A stretch of DNA of 64,000 nucleotides from an uncultured Bacteroidota bacterium (lineage in GTDB: Bacteria > Bacteroidota > Bacteroidia > Flavobacteriales > Flavobacteriaceae), in contig CAIMMM010000006.1 of NCBI GenBank assembly GCA_903842575.1, forward strand, positions 75,456 through 139,455, written 5' to 3'. This document shows positions 1 through 8,379 of the stretch, in pieces (within the stretch, counting starts at the first letter, position 1; the number at the start of each line of letters is the position of its first letter). Under the pieces are notes generated by a model that did no database searches, was not told where the DNA came from, and worked only from the letters and a program-made list of their open reading frames with translations. The position numbers and the translations under genes were made by a program.

Positions 1-423
1 GCAAGTTTTTTTGACTCTGCGTTCAGTTTTGGAATGATAAGAGGACAACATGTTGACTTAACCATTCTTGGTGCCATGGAAGTTGCCGAAAACGGTGACA
101 TTGCCAATTGGAAAATCCCGGGAAAAATGGTTAAAGGAATGGGTGGCGCCATGGATTTAGTTGCATCTGCCGAAAATATTATTGTTGCCATGATGCATGT
201 TAACAAAGCGGGGGAAAGTAAAATTCTAAAAAAATGCACCTTGCCCTTAACCGGTGTTGGCTGCGTTAAAAAAGTAGTAACCGAATTGGCTGTTATGGAA
301 ATCACACCAAAAGGATTTAAATTACTCGAACGTGCGCCAGGCGTTACTGTAGAACATATTATTGCTTCCACCGAAGCCGATTTGATTATTGAAGGAGAAA
401 TTACGGAAATGGTGATTGATTAA
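1..423 (+). CDS. scoB: 3-oxoacid CoA-transferase subunit B, 3' part
   Basis: This is the C-terminal ~140 residues of the beta subunit of succinyl-CoA:3-ketoacid CoA-transferase, which moves CoA between succinyl-CoA and acetoacetate. The frame is open from base 1, so the gene is cut by the window edge; the ATG at 34 is internal. Family-typical stretches are visible: IPGKMVKGMGGAMDLV, the LPLTG segment and the EITPKGF...LLE region. Family members are about 215-220 residues, so roughly 75-80 residues, including the catalytic Glu region, lie outside. The alpha subunit gene is expected just upstream. A hairpin terminator follows. Confidence 0.9.
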   Translation, partial: ASFFDSAFSFGMIRGQHVDLTILGAMEVAENGDIANWKIPGKMVKGMGGAMDLVASAENIIVAMMHVNKAGESKILKKCTLPLTGVGCVKKVVTELAVMEITPKGFKLLERAPGVTVEHIIASTEADLIIEGEITEMVID

Positions 424-442
424 AAATACTAAATAAATAAAA

Positions 443-478
443 ACCGCAAATTCTGAATGTAGAACTTGCGGGTTTTTT
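443..478 (+). terminator. Rho-independent terminator after scoB
   Basis: The arms CCGCAA-A-TTCT and AGAA-C-TTGCGG (444-471) pair around a six-base loop and are followed by a run of seven T. It sits 20 bases after the scoB stop and ends before the convergent gene whose 3' end is at 497. Confidence 0.8.
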
Positions 479-496
479 TATGTTTTAAAAGGAATT

Positions 497-1936
497 CTAG
501 AAAAACCAACTCGCCACAAAAATAGCGGTGATAACGCAAATTAAATCTACTAAAAGCATCGTTCCTAAAGCGTAACGGGTGTTTTTTATATTTACTGAAC
601 CAAAGTAAACGGCAATTACATAAAAAGTGCTTTCTGCACTACATTGAAAAATGCTGCTTAATCTTCCAGTTAAGGAATCGGCTCCAAAGGTATTCATCGA
701 ATCAATCAAAAATCCTCTTGATCCTGCAGAACTAAAAGGTCTAAGTAATGCCACCGGTAGCGCATTTGTAATGTCTTTCCCTACTCCCATATTAGAAAAA
801 CAAAAAGCTATCCAATTGCTAATAATTTCAAATAAACCACTGTTTCTAAATAACGAAATAGCTACTAACATCCCCAAAACATAGGGGAAAATAGTAACCC
901 CGGTTTTAATACCATTATTGGCTCCAGATACAAAGGCTTCGAAAACAGTAGTTTTCGCCTCGGCAAATTTTTTCTCTTTAATGAAGGAAAAAATCAAAGT
1001 AAAAGCAATAATTGCAACCAATATTAAACTCGAAAGATTAGAGGTGAAATAGTTTTTCCCAATTAAATCCAAATGGTTCACATACATCAACAAACCTATA
1101 ATTGCGGCTATTAATACCATCAAGGCTATTACCAAAGAAGCGCTTTTGAAATTGATTTTTTGTTTAATCCCCACGATAAGAAAAGCCGCAATGGTACCAA
1201 TAAAAGAAGTGATAATACAGGGCAGCATTACATCGGCAGGATTAGTAGCACCTGCAGCTGCACGGTAGCCAATAATAGAAGTTGCTATTAAGGTAAGCCC
1301 AGAAGCATGCAGGCACATGAACATAATTTGCGCATCACTCGCCTTGTCCTTTTCGGGATTTATTTCTTGTAAACTTTCCATTGCCTTTAAACCAAATGGC
1401 GTAGCAGCAGAATCCAATCCAAGGAAATTAGCAGCAAAATTCAAGGTCATATAAGATATAGACGGGTGATTTTTGGGAACACTTGGAAAAACTTTCACGA
1501 AAACAGGACTCAGTATTTTAGCCAATTTTCCTGAAGCTCCGGAAATGATTAAAAGTTCCATCAGTCCACAGAAAAAAGCCAAATACGCAATAAGAGGAAG
1601 GATTAAATCAAGTAACGTGTTTTTACAGGTTGGCAACAAACCATCCGATTTTTGAACACCACTATAAATTTTTACGGTTTTGTTTTTATAAACATAAGTC
1701 GTATCCGCATTGAGGGTATCCCTATTGATAATCATCGTTTGTTCCGGCGCTGTTTTGATGCTGTCTTTTATAAAAGCAGGAACCTGATTGATGTATTTTT
1801 CACTTAATAAAATAGGGTCGTCTTTCTTCCCATTTAATATAAAATCAATGGTGTAACTGTCACCAAAAAACAAATTAAACACTACAAATGCAATTGAAGA
1901 AATAAAAATAGCCAACCAAAATCTGCTCAATACCAT
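497..1936 (-). CDS. SpmA/SpmB-type fused nucleoside-recognition (Gate) membrane protein
   Basis: A 479-residue integral membrane protein with two Gate/nucleoside-recognition halves, matching a fusion of the spore maturation proteins SpmA and SpmB that is common in Bacteroidota, which do not sporulate. The first helix is at about residues 4-24. A soluble, probably periplasmic segment follows (25-105). The first Gate half has a family-like stretch NFAANFLGLDSAATPFGL at about 167-184. The second half begins near residue 325. The substrate is unknown; transport of a nucleoside-like or peptidoglycan-related solute is only a guess. It is probably monocistronic, since terminators lie on both sides. 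Confidence 0.8.
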   Translation of the reverse strand: MVLSRFWLAIFISSIAFVVFNLFFGDSYTIDFILNGKKDDPILLSEKYINQVPAFIKDSIKTAPEQTMIINRDTLNADTTYVYKNKTVKIYSGVQKSDGLLPTCKNTLLDLILPLIAYLAFFCGLMELLIISGASGKLAKILSPVFVKVFPSVPKNHPSISYMTLNFAANFLGLDSAATPFGLKAMESLQEINPEKDKASDAQIMFMCLHASGLTLIATSIIGYRAAAGATNPADVMLPCIITSFIGTIAAFLIVGIKQKINFKSASLVIALMVLIAAIIGLLMYVNHLDLIGKNYFTSNLSSLILVAIIAFTLIFSFIKEKKFAEAKTTVFEAFVSGANNGIKTGVTIFPYVLGMLVAISLFRNSGLFEIISNWIAFCFSNMGVGKDITNALPVALLRPFSSAGSRGFLIDSMNTFGADSLTGRLSSIFQCSAESTFYVIAVYFGSVNIKNTRYALGTMLLVDLICVITAIFVASWFF

Positions 1937-1973
1937 AATTTTCTTTTTTGTAAATGTAATTATTTATACTAAA

Positions 1974-2012
1974 AAAATTAACCCCAAATTCGCGAATTTG
2001 GGGTTAATTTTT
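1974..2012. terminator. Bidirectional terminator, perfect 30-bp palindrome
   Basis: Bases 1978-2007 are a perfect palindrome with a CCCCAAATT core arm. It is flanked by seven A on the left and six T on the right, so it can terminate transcription from either side. It follows the 3' end of the exonuclease gene (2024) and separates it from the SpmAB-like gene. Confidence 0.8.
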
Positions 2013-2023
2013 TGTTTTAATTT

Positions 2024-2737
2024 TTAAACATGAATTATCTCATCTTCAATCAACAAATCTTCCCGTCGTAATCGCAGAAAAATTTGAGCCACAGCAATGG
2101 TGTCTTTTTCACAATAGGTTACAATGCGGTCAATATCTTTTTCTACATAAAAAACATGTCCTACCTGACTTCCATCAATATCTCCTTTTGGAGAAGGAAT
2201 TCCGAGAATTTTGGTTAATAGTTTAAGGGAGGTGAAATGTTTGTAATCGCCAAATTTCCATAATTCCAAAGTGTCCAAGTGTGGGATTTCCCATGGTTTT
2301 TTCCCAAATAAATTCAGTTTTTGTGGGATAGCAATTTGATTAATTATCATGCGTCTTGCAATAAAAGGAATATCGAATTCTTTGGCATTATGCCCACATA
2401 AAACATGCTGCGGTTGATTGAAATGATTATTTAAAAGATGGATAAAATCATGAAGAATTTTCTTTTCATCACCAAAAAATGAAGTAACTCTAAAGTTACG
2501 AATGTCTCCTTTTATAATAAAATAACCCGCCGATATACAGACAATTTTCCCAAACTCAGCCCAAATTCCAGCTCTATCGTAGAAATCTTCTCCCGAGAAT
2601 TCCTCTTTGCGTTGGTATTGGGTTTTGAGTTCCCAAAGTTGTTTCATTTCATCATCCAATGCATTGAAATTTTCTTCTACTGGAACCGTTTCTATGTCTA
2701 AGAAAAGGATGTTGTCGAGGCGAATTTTATCTATCAT
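2024..2737 (-). CDS. Predicted 3'-5' exonuclease, DNA polymerase B-like (DEDD)
   Basis: A 237-residue stand-alone exonuclease of the predicted polymerase-B-like 3'-5' exonuclease family (DNA_pol_B_exo2). The DEDD metal ligands are recognisable: D14 and E16 in FLDIET, D122 in the GHNAKEFDIPF stretch, and D212 in YCEKDTIAVAQ near the end. There is no polymerase domain. It may trim DNA or RNA 3' ends during repair. The next gene upstream on this strand encodes an alkyl-transferase for DNA repair, about 78 bases away, so co-transcription is possible. The assignment to the family is firm, but the physiological substrate is unknown. Confidence 0.85.
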   Translation of the reverse strand: MIDKIRLDNILFLDIETVPVEENFNALDDEMKQLWELKTQYQRKEEFSGEDFYDRAGIWAEFGKIVCISAGYFIIKGDIRNFRVTSFFGDEKKILHDFIHLLNNHFNQPQHVLCGHNAKEFDIPFIARRMIINQIAIPQKLNLFGKKPWEIPHLDTLELWKFGDYKHFTSLKLLTKILGIPSPKGDIDGSQVGHVFYVEKDIDRIVTYCEKDTIAVAQIFLRLRREDLLIEDEIIHV

Positions 2738-2814
2738 AAGAATATCATTTAATTCAAAATTGACAACTAAATTAATAAAATTCTTTCAAATAAATAAAAT
2801 TATTACTCGAAAAA

Positions 2815-3285
2815 TTAAAATAAACTTTGCTGATTTGTAGGATTTTCGTGTTCTAACAGCCATTTTTTACGCCATAAACCGCCTGCATAACCTACGAGTG
2901 ACCCATCAGCGCCAATCACTCGGTGACATGGAACAACAATCCAAAGTGGATTTTTCCCATTGGCAGAAGCTACGGCGCGAATGGCTTTTACATCGCCTAT
3001 TTTTTTAGACAAATCCATATAAGAAATCGTTTTCCCATAAGGAATATTGAGTAATTCCTGCCAAACTTTTTGCTGGAAATCGGTGCCTTTTGGATTGAGT
3101 TTGAAACTAAAATCGGTTCTTGTTCCTTGAAAATAATCTAGAAGTTGTGCTGCTGATTTTTGTAAAACTGATGGAATTATATCAGACACAATTCCTTCAT
3201 CAAGTGCGGAAATTTCGGAAATACCCTTTTCATCACCAATGATTTTTGCAATTCCAAGTGGGGTCTTTATGTAGGCAGTTTCCAT
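2815..3285 (-). CDS. ogt: Methylated-DNA--protein-cysteine methyltransferase
   Basis: A 156-residue O6-alkylguanine-DNA alkyltransferase, which removes the alkyl group onto its own cysteine in a suicide reaction. The acceptor is C120 in the VVPCHRVIG motif. The DNA-binding helix-turn-helix with the RAVASANGKNP arginine-finger region precedes it. The N-terminal domain is short, as usual for Ogt. The protein ends in QQSLF, which resembles the QxxLF-type motif that binds the sliding clamp (DnaN). That is an inference from the motif only. Confidence 0.93.
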   Translation of the reverse strand: METAYIKTPLGIAKIIGDEKGISEISALDEGIVSDIIPSVLQKSAAQLLDYFQGTRTDFSFKLNPKGTDFQQKVWQELLNIPYGKTISYMDLSKKIGDVKAIRAVASANGKNPLWIVVPCHRVIGADGSLVGYAGGLWRKKWLLEHENPTNQQSLF

Positions 3286-3347
3286 AAATAAGAAGATTAA
3301 ACCGTAAAGTTCAGGGAGTTTTTAGCAAAGAACACAAAGAAGTTATT

Positions 3348-3737
3348 TTATTTTGAGTAAGAATAAATGTAACTTTCTAAAGCCTGCAATTCTTCGCTTG
3401 TCATTTCTTCGGTTATGGAAAAATTCGTTTTCATTATTTCATACTTACTGGGGTCAACGATGGGTTCGCTGTCTTCTTTAAGAAAAGAAACAATGCTGGC
3501 GTTTTGCTCTTTATATATTTTTGCGATTTCTCGCAAAGTTGGACCTATAACTTTTTGTTCTATTTGATGACAAGCAATACAATTCCCTTGTCCTTCAAAA
3601 AGTGTTTTCCCAAAAGCTATCGAATTTTCCTTGCTGTCTTTAAAAGATTTGTTCTCTTCTTTTTTGCAAGAAAAAAACACCAGAGAACTGGCCAAACAAA
3701 TTAATGGGAAAAAGGAAAACAGCATTTGTTTTTTCAT
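3348..3737 (-). CDS. c-type cytochrome lipoprotein
   Basis: A 129-residue small monohaem cytochrome c. Residues 1-24 form a lipoprotein signal peptide ending at Cys24 (FFSC), so the protein should be anchored to a membrane outside the cytoplasm. The haem-attachment motif CIACH is at 53-57, GPTL follows at 65-68, and M102 is a plausible axial ligand. It starts two bases after the hemB stop, so it is the last gene of the heme operon. It probably carries electrons in respiration, but the partner is not apparent from the sequence. Confidence 0.85.
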   Translation of the reverse strand: MKKQMLFSFFPLICLASSLVFFSCKKEENKSFKDSKENSIAFGKTLFEGQGNCIACHQIEQKVIGPTLREIAKIYKEQNASIVSFLKEDSEPIVDPSKYEIMKTNFSITEEMTSEELQALESYIYSYSK

Positions 3738-3739
3738 TA

Positions 3740-4732
3740 CTATTTGTTTAAAAGTAGCGCCGCTTCTTTAGCAAAATAAGTGGAAATCAAACTCGCGCCG
3801 GCACGTTTAATGCACATTAATTGTTCCATCATGATTTTATCGTGATCCAGCCAACCTCTCTCGGAAGCCGCTTTTATCATAGCATATTCTCCTGAAACGT
3901 GGAAAACCGTCACGGGAACATTCACGGCGTTTTTAACTTCGCGAACAATATCTAAATAGGCAATCCCTGGTTTTACCATGACCATATCGGCGCCTTCTTC
4001 TACATCCATAAGTGCTTCTTTGATGGCTTCTATGCGGTTGGCATAATCCATTTGGTAGGTTTTTTTGTCTTTCGGAATATCTGCATTATCTACAGGCGCA
4101 CTGTCTAAAGCATCGCGGAACGGTCCGTAAAACGCGGAAGCATATTTGGCAGAATAACTCATAATCCCCACATTGGAAAATCCGGAAGCATCCAATCCCT
4201 GACGCAAACGCAAAACTCTTCCATCCATCATGTCGCTTGGTGCCACAAAATCGGCACCAGCTTGAGCATGGGAAACGGCCATTTTTACTAAAGCTTCATT
4301 CGTACTATCATTTGCAATATCTCCGTTTTCGATGATCCCGTCATGGCCGTAAATGGAATATGGGTCGAGTGCCACATCTGGCATTACAATCATTTCTGGA
4401 CAAGCTGCCTTGATGGCTTTAATAGCGCGTTGCATAAGCCCATTGGGATTCCAAGCTTCTTTTCCTGTGTTGTCTTTTAAGCTCTCATCAACTTTTACAT
4501 AAATGTTTACAGCACGGATTCCTAAAGCAAATATTTCATTAACTTCTTCCACCGTCAAATCTATCGAACGGCGGTAAATGCCCACCATAGATGGGATTTC
4601 AACTTTTACGTTTTCGCCTTCTGTGATGAACATTGGGAACATAAAATCACTTGGGCTTAATGTCGTTTCGCGAACTAGGGAACGAATGCTTTCGTTGATT
4701 CTTAATCTTCTGCCTCTTTGTAGTGGGAACAT
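3740..4732 (-). CDS. hemB: Delta-aminolevulinic acid dehydratase (porphobilinogen synthase)
   Basis: A 330-residue, full-length enzyme that condenses two 5-aminolevulinate molecules to porphobilinogen. The two Schiff-base lysines are K196 (SYSAKYASAFYGP) and K254 (MVKPGIAYLD). The region that in zinc enzymes carries three cysteines reads DVALDPYSIYGHDG (119-132) here, without cysteine. This indicates the zinc-independent, Mg/K-type branch. It follows hemF after a 78-base AT-rich gap and precedes the cytochrome gene by two bases. Confidence 0.97.
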   Translation of the reverse strand: MFPLQRGRRLRINESIRSLVRETTLSPSDFMFPMFITEGENVKVEIPSMVGIYRRSIDLTVEEVNEIFALGIRAVNIYVKVDESLKDNTGKEAWNPNGLMQRAIKAIKAACPEMIVMPDVALDPYSIYGHDGIIENGDIANDSTNEALVKMAVSHAQAGADFVAPSDMMDGRVLRLRQGLDASGFSNVGIMSYSAKYASAFYGPFRDALDSAPVDNADIPKDKKTYQMDYANRIEAIKEALMDVEEGADMVMVKPGIAYLDIVREVKNAVNVPVTVFHVSGEYAMIKAASERGWLDHDKIMMEQLMCIKRAGASLISTYFAKEAALLLNK

Positions 4733-4810
4733 ATATTTTAGTTTAAAGTTTAAGATTTAAAGTTCGTTTAAACCCATTTAAAATTTATAATTCAACATTT
4801 AAAATAATCA

Positions 4811-5713
4811 TTAAATCCAATTTTTTGGATTCTCTAATACTTCTATTAGTTTTTCTTCTTCACTTCCATTTTCCGGATGATGGTCATAAACCCACTGTAC
4901 ATGGGGTGGTAAACTCATCAAAATACTTTCTATTCTTCCGTTGGTTTTAAGACCGAATAAGGTGCCCTTATCATGCACTAAATTGAATTCCACATAACGA
5001 CCACGACGAATTTCCTGCCACGTTCTTTGCGCTTCGGTAAATGGGAAATATTTTCTTTTTTCCACAATAGGAACATAGGCTTCTAGAAAACTATCGCCAA
5101 CTTCGGTTACAAAATTAAACCAATTTTCCATTGACATGGATTCGGTCTCTTTACAGTAATCAAAAAATAATCCGCCTATTCCACGCGCTTCGTTACGATG
5201 TATATTCCAAAAATAAGCGTCGCATTGTTTTTTGAATTTTGGATAAAACTCCAAATTGTGTTGATCACAGGCTGTTTTACACGTTTGATGAAAATGTTTT
5301 GTATCGGCTTCAAATAAATAGTAAGGCGTTAAATCCTGTCCGCCACCAAACCATTGCTGAATCACATTACCATTATCATCATACATTTCGAAATAGCGCC
5401 AATTAGCATGAACTGTTGGAACCATTGGATTTTTTGGATGTAAAACCAAACTCAATCCACAGGCAAAAAAATCAGCTTCGCCAACGTTGAACATTTTTTG
5501 CATGGCTTCGGGCAATTTTCCGTGCACTGCCGAAATATTCACACCGCCTTTTTCAAAGACTTGACCGTTTTCTATCACTCTCGTTCTACCGCCTCCACCT
5601 TCCGATCGTTCCCAAATATCTTCTCGGAATTTGGCAACACCATCAACAGCCTCCAATCCTTTGCAGATTTGGTCTTGAAGATTGAGTATGTATTGATAGA
5701 ATTTATTTTTCAT
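4811..5713 (-). CDS. hemF: Oxygen-dependent coproporphyrinogen III oxidase
   Basis: A 300-residue enzyme that oxidatively decarboxylates coproporphyrinogen III to protoporphyrinogen IX using O2. Family landmarks are SEGGGGRTRV (37-46), VHANWRYFE (101-109), GGGQDLTPYY (123-132), and the RRGRYVEFNL and GLKTNGR stretches near the C-terminus. Its start codon overlaps the hemE stop by one base (TAATG), implying translational coupling. Presence of the oxygen-dependent form implies aerobic heme synthesis. The oxygen-independent HemN is not in the window. Confidence 0.97.
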   Translation of the reverse strand: MKNKFYQYILNLQDQICKGLEAVDGVAKFREDIWERSEGGGGRTRVIENGQVFEKGGVNISAVHGKLPEAMQKMFNVGEADFFACGLSLVLHPKNPMVPTVHANWRYFEMYDDNGNVIQQWFGGGQDLTPYYLFEADTKHFHQTCKTACDQHNLEFYPKFKKQCDAYFWNIHRNEARGIGGLFFDYCKETESMSMENWFNFVTEVGDSFLEAYVPIVEKRKYFPFTEAQRTWQEIRRGRYVEFNLVHDKGTLFGLKTNGRIESILMSLPPHVQWVYDHHPENGSEEEKLIEVLENPKNWI

Positions 5714-6738
5714 TACTGATTATACTCTTTCACGGCGTCAATAAACGCTTTGGCATGATCAACAGGAATATTGGGTAAAATCCCATGTCCCAAATTCACA
5801 ATATATTTGTCTTTCCCGAATTCGTCAATCATTTCGTGAACCATTTTTTTAATAGTTGGAATAGGTGATAACAATCTTGATGGGTCAAAATTTCCTTGTA
5901 AAGTGATGTTTCCACCAGACAAATATCTTGCGTTTCTTGGTGAACACGTCCAATCAACTCCCAATGCCGAAGCCCTACTTTTTCCCATTTCTCCCAAGGC
6001 AAACCAACATCCTTTTCCGAAAACAATAACGTGCGTTTCGTCTGCCAAAGCTTCCACGATTTGGTTGATGTATTTCCAAGAGAATTCTTGATAATCAACT
6101 GGTGAAAGCATTCCGCCCCAAGAGTCGAAAATTTGAACGGCGTCAACGCCTGCTTTTACTTTTTCTTTCAAATATAAAATAGTTGTATCGGTAATTTTTT
6201 GTAATAATACGTGTGCTGCAACTGGATTTGAAAAACAAAATCCTTTGGCAGTATCAAAACTTTTAGATCCTTTTCCTTCCACAGCATAACAGAAAATTGT
6301 CCAAGGCGAACCTGCGAAACCAATTAATGGAACTTCATCGTTCAACATTTCTTTAGTCAATTTTATAGCATCCATTACATAGCCCAAAGTTTCTTGGATA
6401 TTAGGAACAATTACTTTTTCGACATCCTGAATAGTACGAATTGGATTGGGTAAAAACGGACCAACACTTTCTTTCATCAAGACTTCAATTCCCATGGCTT
6501 GTGGCACAACGAGTATGTCCGAAAATAAAATCGCAGCATCAGGAGCAATTCTTCTAATGGGTTGTACCGTAATTTCGGCTGCCAATTCTGGCGTTTGACA
6601 ACGTGTGAAAAAATCATATTTATCACGCAAAGCTATGAATTCCGGCAAATATCTTCCTGCTTGACGCATCATCCAAACTGGTGGACGTTGCACTGTTTCT
6701 CCTTTTAAGGCTTTTAGAAAAAGGTCGTTTTTGATCAT
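5713..6738 (-). CDS. hemE: Uroporphyrinogen decarboxylase
   Basis: A 341-residue enzyme that decarboxylates the four acetate side chains of uroporphyrinogen III to give coproporphyrinogen III. The N-terminal signature [16 protein letters not shown] and the GFAGSPWT stretch are diagnostic. I chose the second ATG (giving [13 protein letters not shown]), which aligns with the usual family start and leaves a ten-base gap after hemD. An in-frame ATG nine codons earlier (6765) would overlap hemD by 17 bases. It is the fourth gene of the operon and overlaps hemF by one base. Confidence 0.96.
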   Translation of the reverse strand: MIKNDLFLKALKGETVQRPPVWMMRQAGRYLPEFIALRDKYDFFTRCQTPELAAEITVQPIRRIAPDAAILFSDILVVPQAMGIEVLMKESVGPFLPNPIRTIQDVEKVIVPNIQETLGYVMDAIKLTKEMLNDEVPLIGFAGSPWTIFCYAVEGKGSKSFDTAKGFCFSNPVAAHVLLQKITDTTILYLKEKVKAGVDAVQIFDSWGGMLSPVDYQEFSWKYINQIVEALADETHVIVFGKGCWFALGEMGKSRASALGVDWTCSPRNARYLSGGNITLQGNFDPSRLLSPIPTIKKMVHEMIDEFGKDKYIVNLGHGILPNIPVDHAKAFIDAVKEYNQ

Positions 6739-6748
6739 TTTGTTTTGC

Positions 6749-7414
6749 TTATTTAAATTCTTCAATTACCTCTAAAATTACCTCTTCAATAGATGGGCTT
6801 CCGGCAATTATTATATTTTTTGTAACTGTTGATAATGCTTCTGCTGTGGTTTCTCCGATGCAGAAACAAACTTCTTTTTTTATTTTATTTTCTGACAAAT
6901 AACTTTCAACCCCTGAAGGACTAAAAAACAAAATGCCTTCAACGATAGAATTCAGCTTATGTGGTGTCAAAATTGTTTCGTAAACTTGAATCTCATTGAA
7001 TTGAATATCCTCTTGTTTTAATGCTTTAGGCAAAGTCTCTTTTCGTAAATTGCCACTAAAGAAAGTATAACTCTCTTTGCTATAAATTAAGGTAATTATT
7101 TCTGCCAAATCGGAAGCATAATCAACATAAACAGCAACATTAAATCCATTTTCTTCTAATAATGCTTTGGTTTTTATCCCAACACAAAAAACGTTTTTCT
7201 TTTTTAAATCCTCATGTTTTACGTGAAGCAAAACACTTTGAGCTGCATTTTGACTTGTAAAAATTAAATTATCATTAATTGTTTTTATATCGAAATCGAT
7301 ACTTGACGTTTTGATAAAATCGGCTTCAAAAACTTCAAAATGAGCGCTTACTAATTCCTGCTTTTGATTGCTTGAAAGTATTTTTGTGGATGCTATTTTG
7401 ATTGGATTACTCAT
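6749..7414 (-). CDS. hemD: Uroporphyrinogen-III synthase
   Basis: A 221-residue enzyme that closes and inverts ring D of hydroxymethylbilane to form uroporphyrinogen III. The family is poorly conserved, but typical pieces are present: IIFTSQNA-like [12 protein letters not shown] in the first domain, [17 protein letters not shown], and [12 protein letters not shown] in the second domain. The one-base overlap with hemC and the position in the operon support the call strongly. Confidence 0.92.
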   Translation of the reverse strand: MSNPIKIASTKILSSNQKQELVSAHFEVFEADFIKTSSIDFDIKTINDNLIFTSQNAAQSVLLHVKHEDLKKKNVFCVGIKTKALLEENGFNVAVYVDYASDLAEIITLIYSKESYTFFSGNLRKETLPKALKQEDIQFNEIQVYETILTPHKLNSIVEGILFFSPSGVESYLSENKIKKEVCFCIGETTAEALSTVTKNIIIAGSPSIEEVILEVIEEFK

Positions 7415-8334
7415 TATTTTTTTAAACTCTCTTTTATGTTTTTCATCAACTCAACTCCTCCATTATTTAAAATTTCTTGACCTAAATTGTATCCTAGTTT
7501 TTTCCATTCTTGAATAGGAACCGTTCTTTCAATTTCTATTTTTTGCTTTCCATCAATAGACAAGAGCACTCCTTTAAATAAAATTTCGTCTTCTCCAAAT
7601 GTTGCTAAAGCTCCAATAGGCGCAGTACAACCGCCTTCAAGTGTTTTTAAAAATTGTCTTTCTATGTAGGTGCAAATGTCAGTTTCGAGATCGTTTAATT
7701 CGGCAACAGCTTCTTTACAAAATTCGTCATTTTGCATGGCAAGTATAACCATGGCTCCTTGTGCCGGTGCAGAAATCATCCAGTCTAAATTTATAAAATT
7801 TTCTGGTTTTAAATTTATTCTTTCTAAACCAGCTGCGGCAAAAATAGCTCCATCCCAATTATTTTCTTTTAATTTTTGCATCCTTGTATTTACATTGCCG
7901 CGCAAATCTACAACTGTATGGTTTGGATATTTGTTCAACCAAAGTGCTTGCCTACGCAAACTTCCCGTTGCTATTGTTCCATTTGCTTCCAAAAAATCAA
8001 TATTATTTTTGTAAACCAATATGTCTTTTTCATCGGCTCTTTTTAAAACTGCTGCTTGTACCATTCCAATAGGCAGCGCCGTTGGAACATCTTTCATGGA
8101 ATGCACAGCAATGTCTATTTGGCCATTAATCATGGCAACATCAAGTGTTTTGGTGAAAATTCCTGTAATCCCTAATTCGTAAAGTGGTTTGTCGAGAATT
8201 ATATCGCCTTGAGATTTTACGGCAATAATTTCGGTGCTATACCCTAAATCGATTAATTTTTTTTGGACAGTATGTGCTTGCCAAAGTGAGAGTTCACTGT
8301 CGCGAGTTCCAATTCGTATAACTTTTTGAACCAT
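7414..8334 (-). CDS. hemC: Hydroxymethylbilane synthase (porphobilinogen deaminase)
   Basis: A 306-residue enzyme that polymerises four porphobilinogens into hydroxymethylbilane. Visible landmarks are IGTRDSELSLWQA at the N-terminus, AVHSMKDVP (76-84), TGSLRRQA, and the dipyrromethane cofactor attachment site C236 in LEGGCTAPIGA. Length is normal. It starts 45 bases after the hemA stop, and its own stop overlaps the hemD start by one base. Confidence 0.97.
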   Translation of the reverse strand: MVQKVIRIGTRDSELSLWQAHTVQKKLIDLGYSTEIIAVKSQGDIILDKPLYELGITGIFTKTLDVAMINGQIDIAVHSMKDVPTALPIGMVQAAVLKRADEKDILVYKNNIDFLEANGTIATGSLRRQALWLNKYPNHTVVDLRGNVNTRMQKLKENNWDGAIFAAAGLERINLKPENFINLDWMISAPAQGAMVILAMQNDEFCKEAVAELNDLETDICTYIERQFLKTLEGGCTAPIGALATFGEDEILFKGVLLSIDGKQKIEIERTVPIQEWKKLGYNLGQEILNNGGVELMKNIKESLKK

Positions 8335-8379
8335 TCTTTTTGTTTTTGAATCATTACAAAGATAATGTTCAATAAGTTT

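Noticed and set aside
651-884. Open frame on the plus strand opposite the SpmAB-like gene
   Set aside because: It lies wholly inside a well-supported membrane protein gene and has no family-like sequence.
4733-4810. AT-rich TTTAAA-containing gap between hemF and hemB
   Set aside because: No ORF, hairpin or promoter of note; looks like ordinary spacer.
5829-6146. 105-codon frame within hemE on the same strand
   Set aside because: It is another frame of a highly conserved enzyme gene with no independent support.
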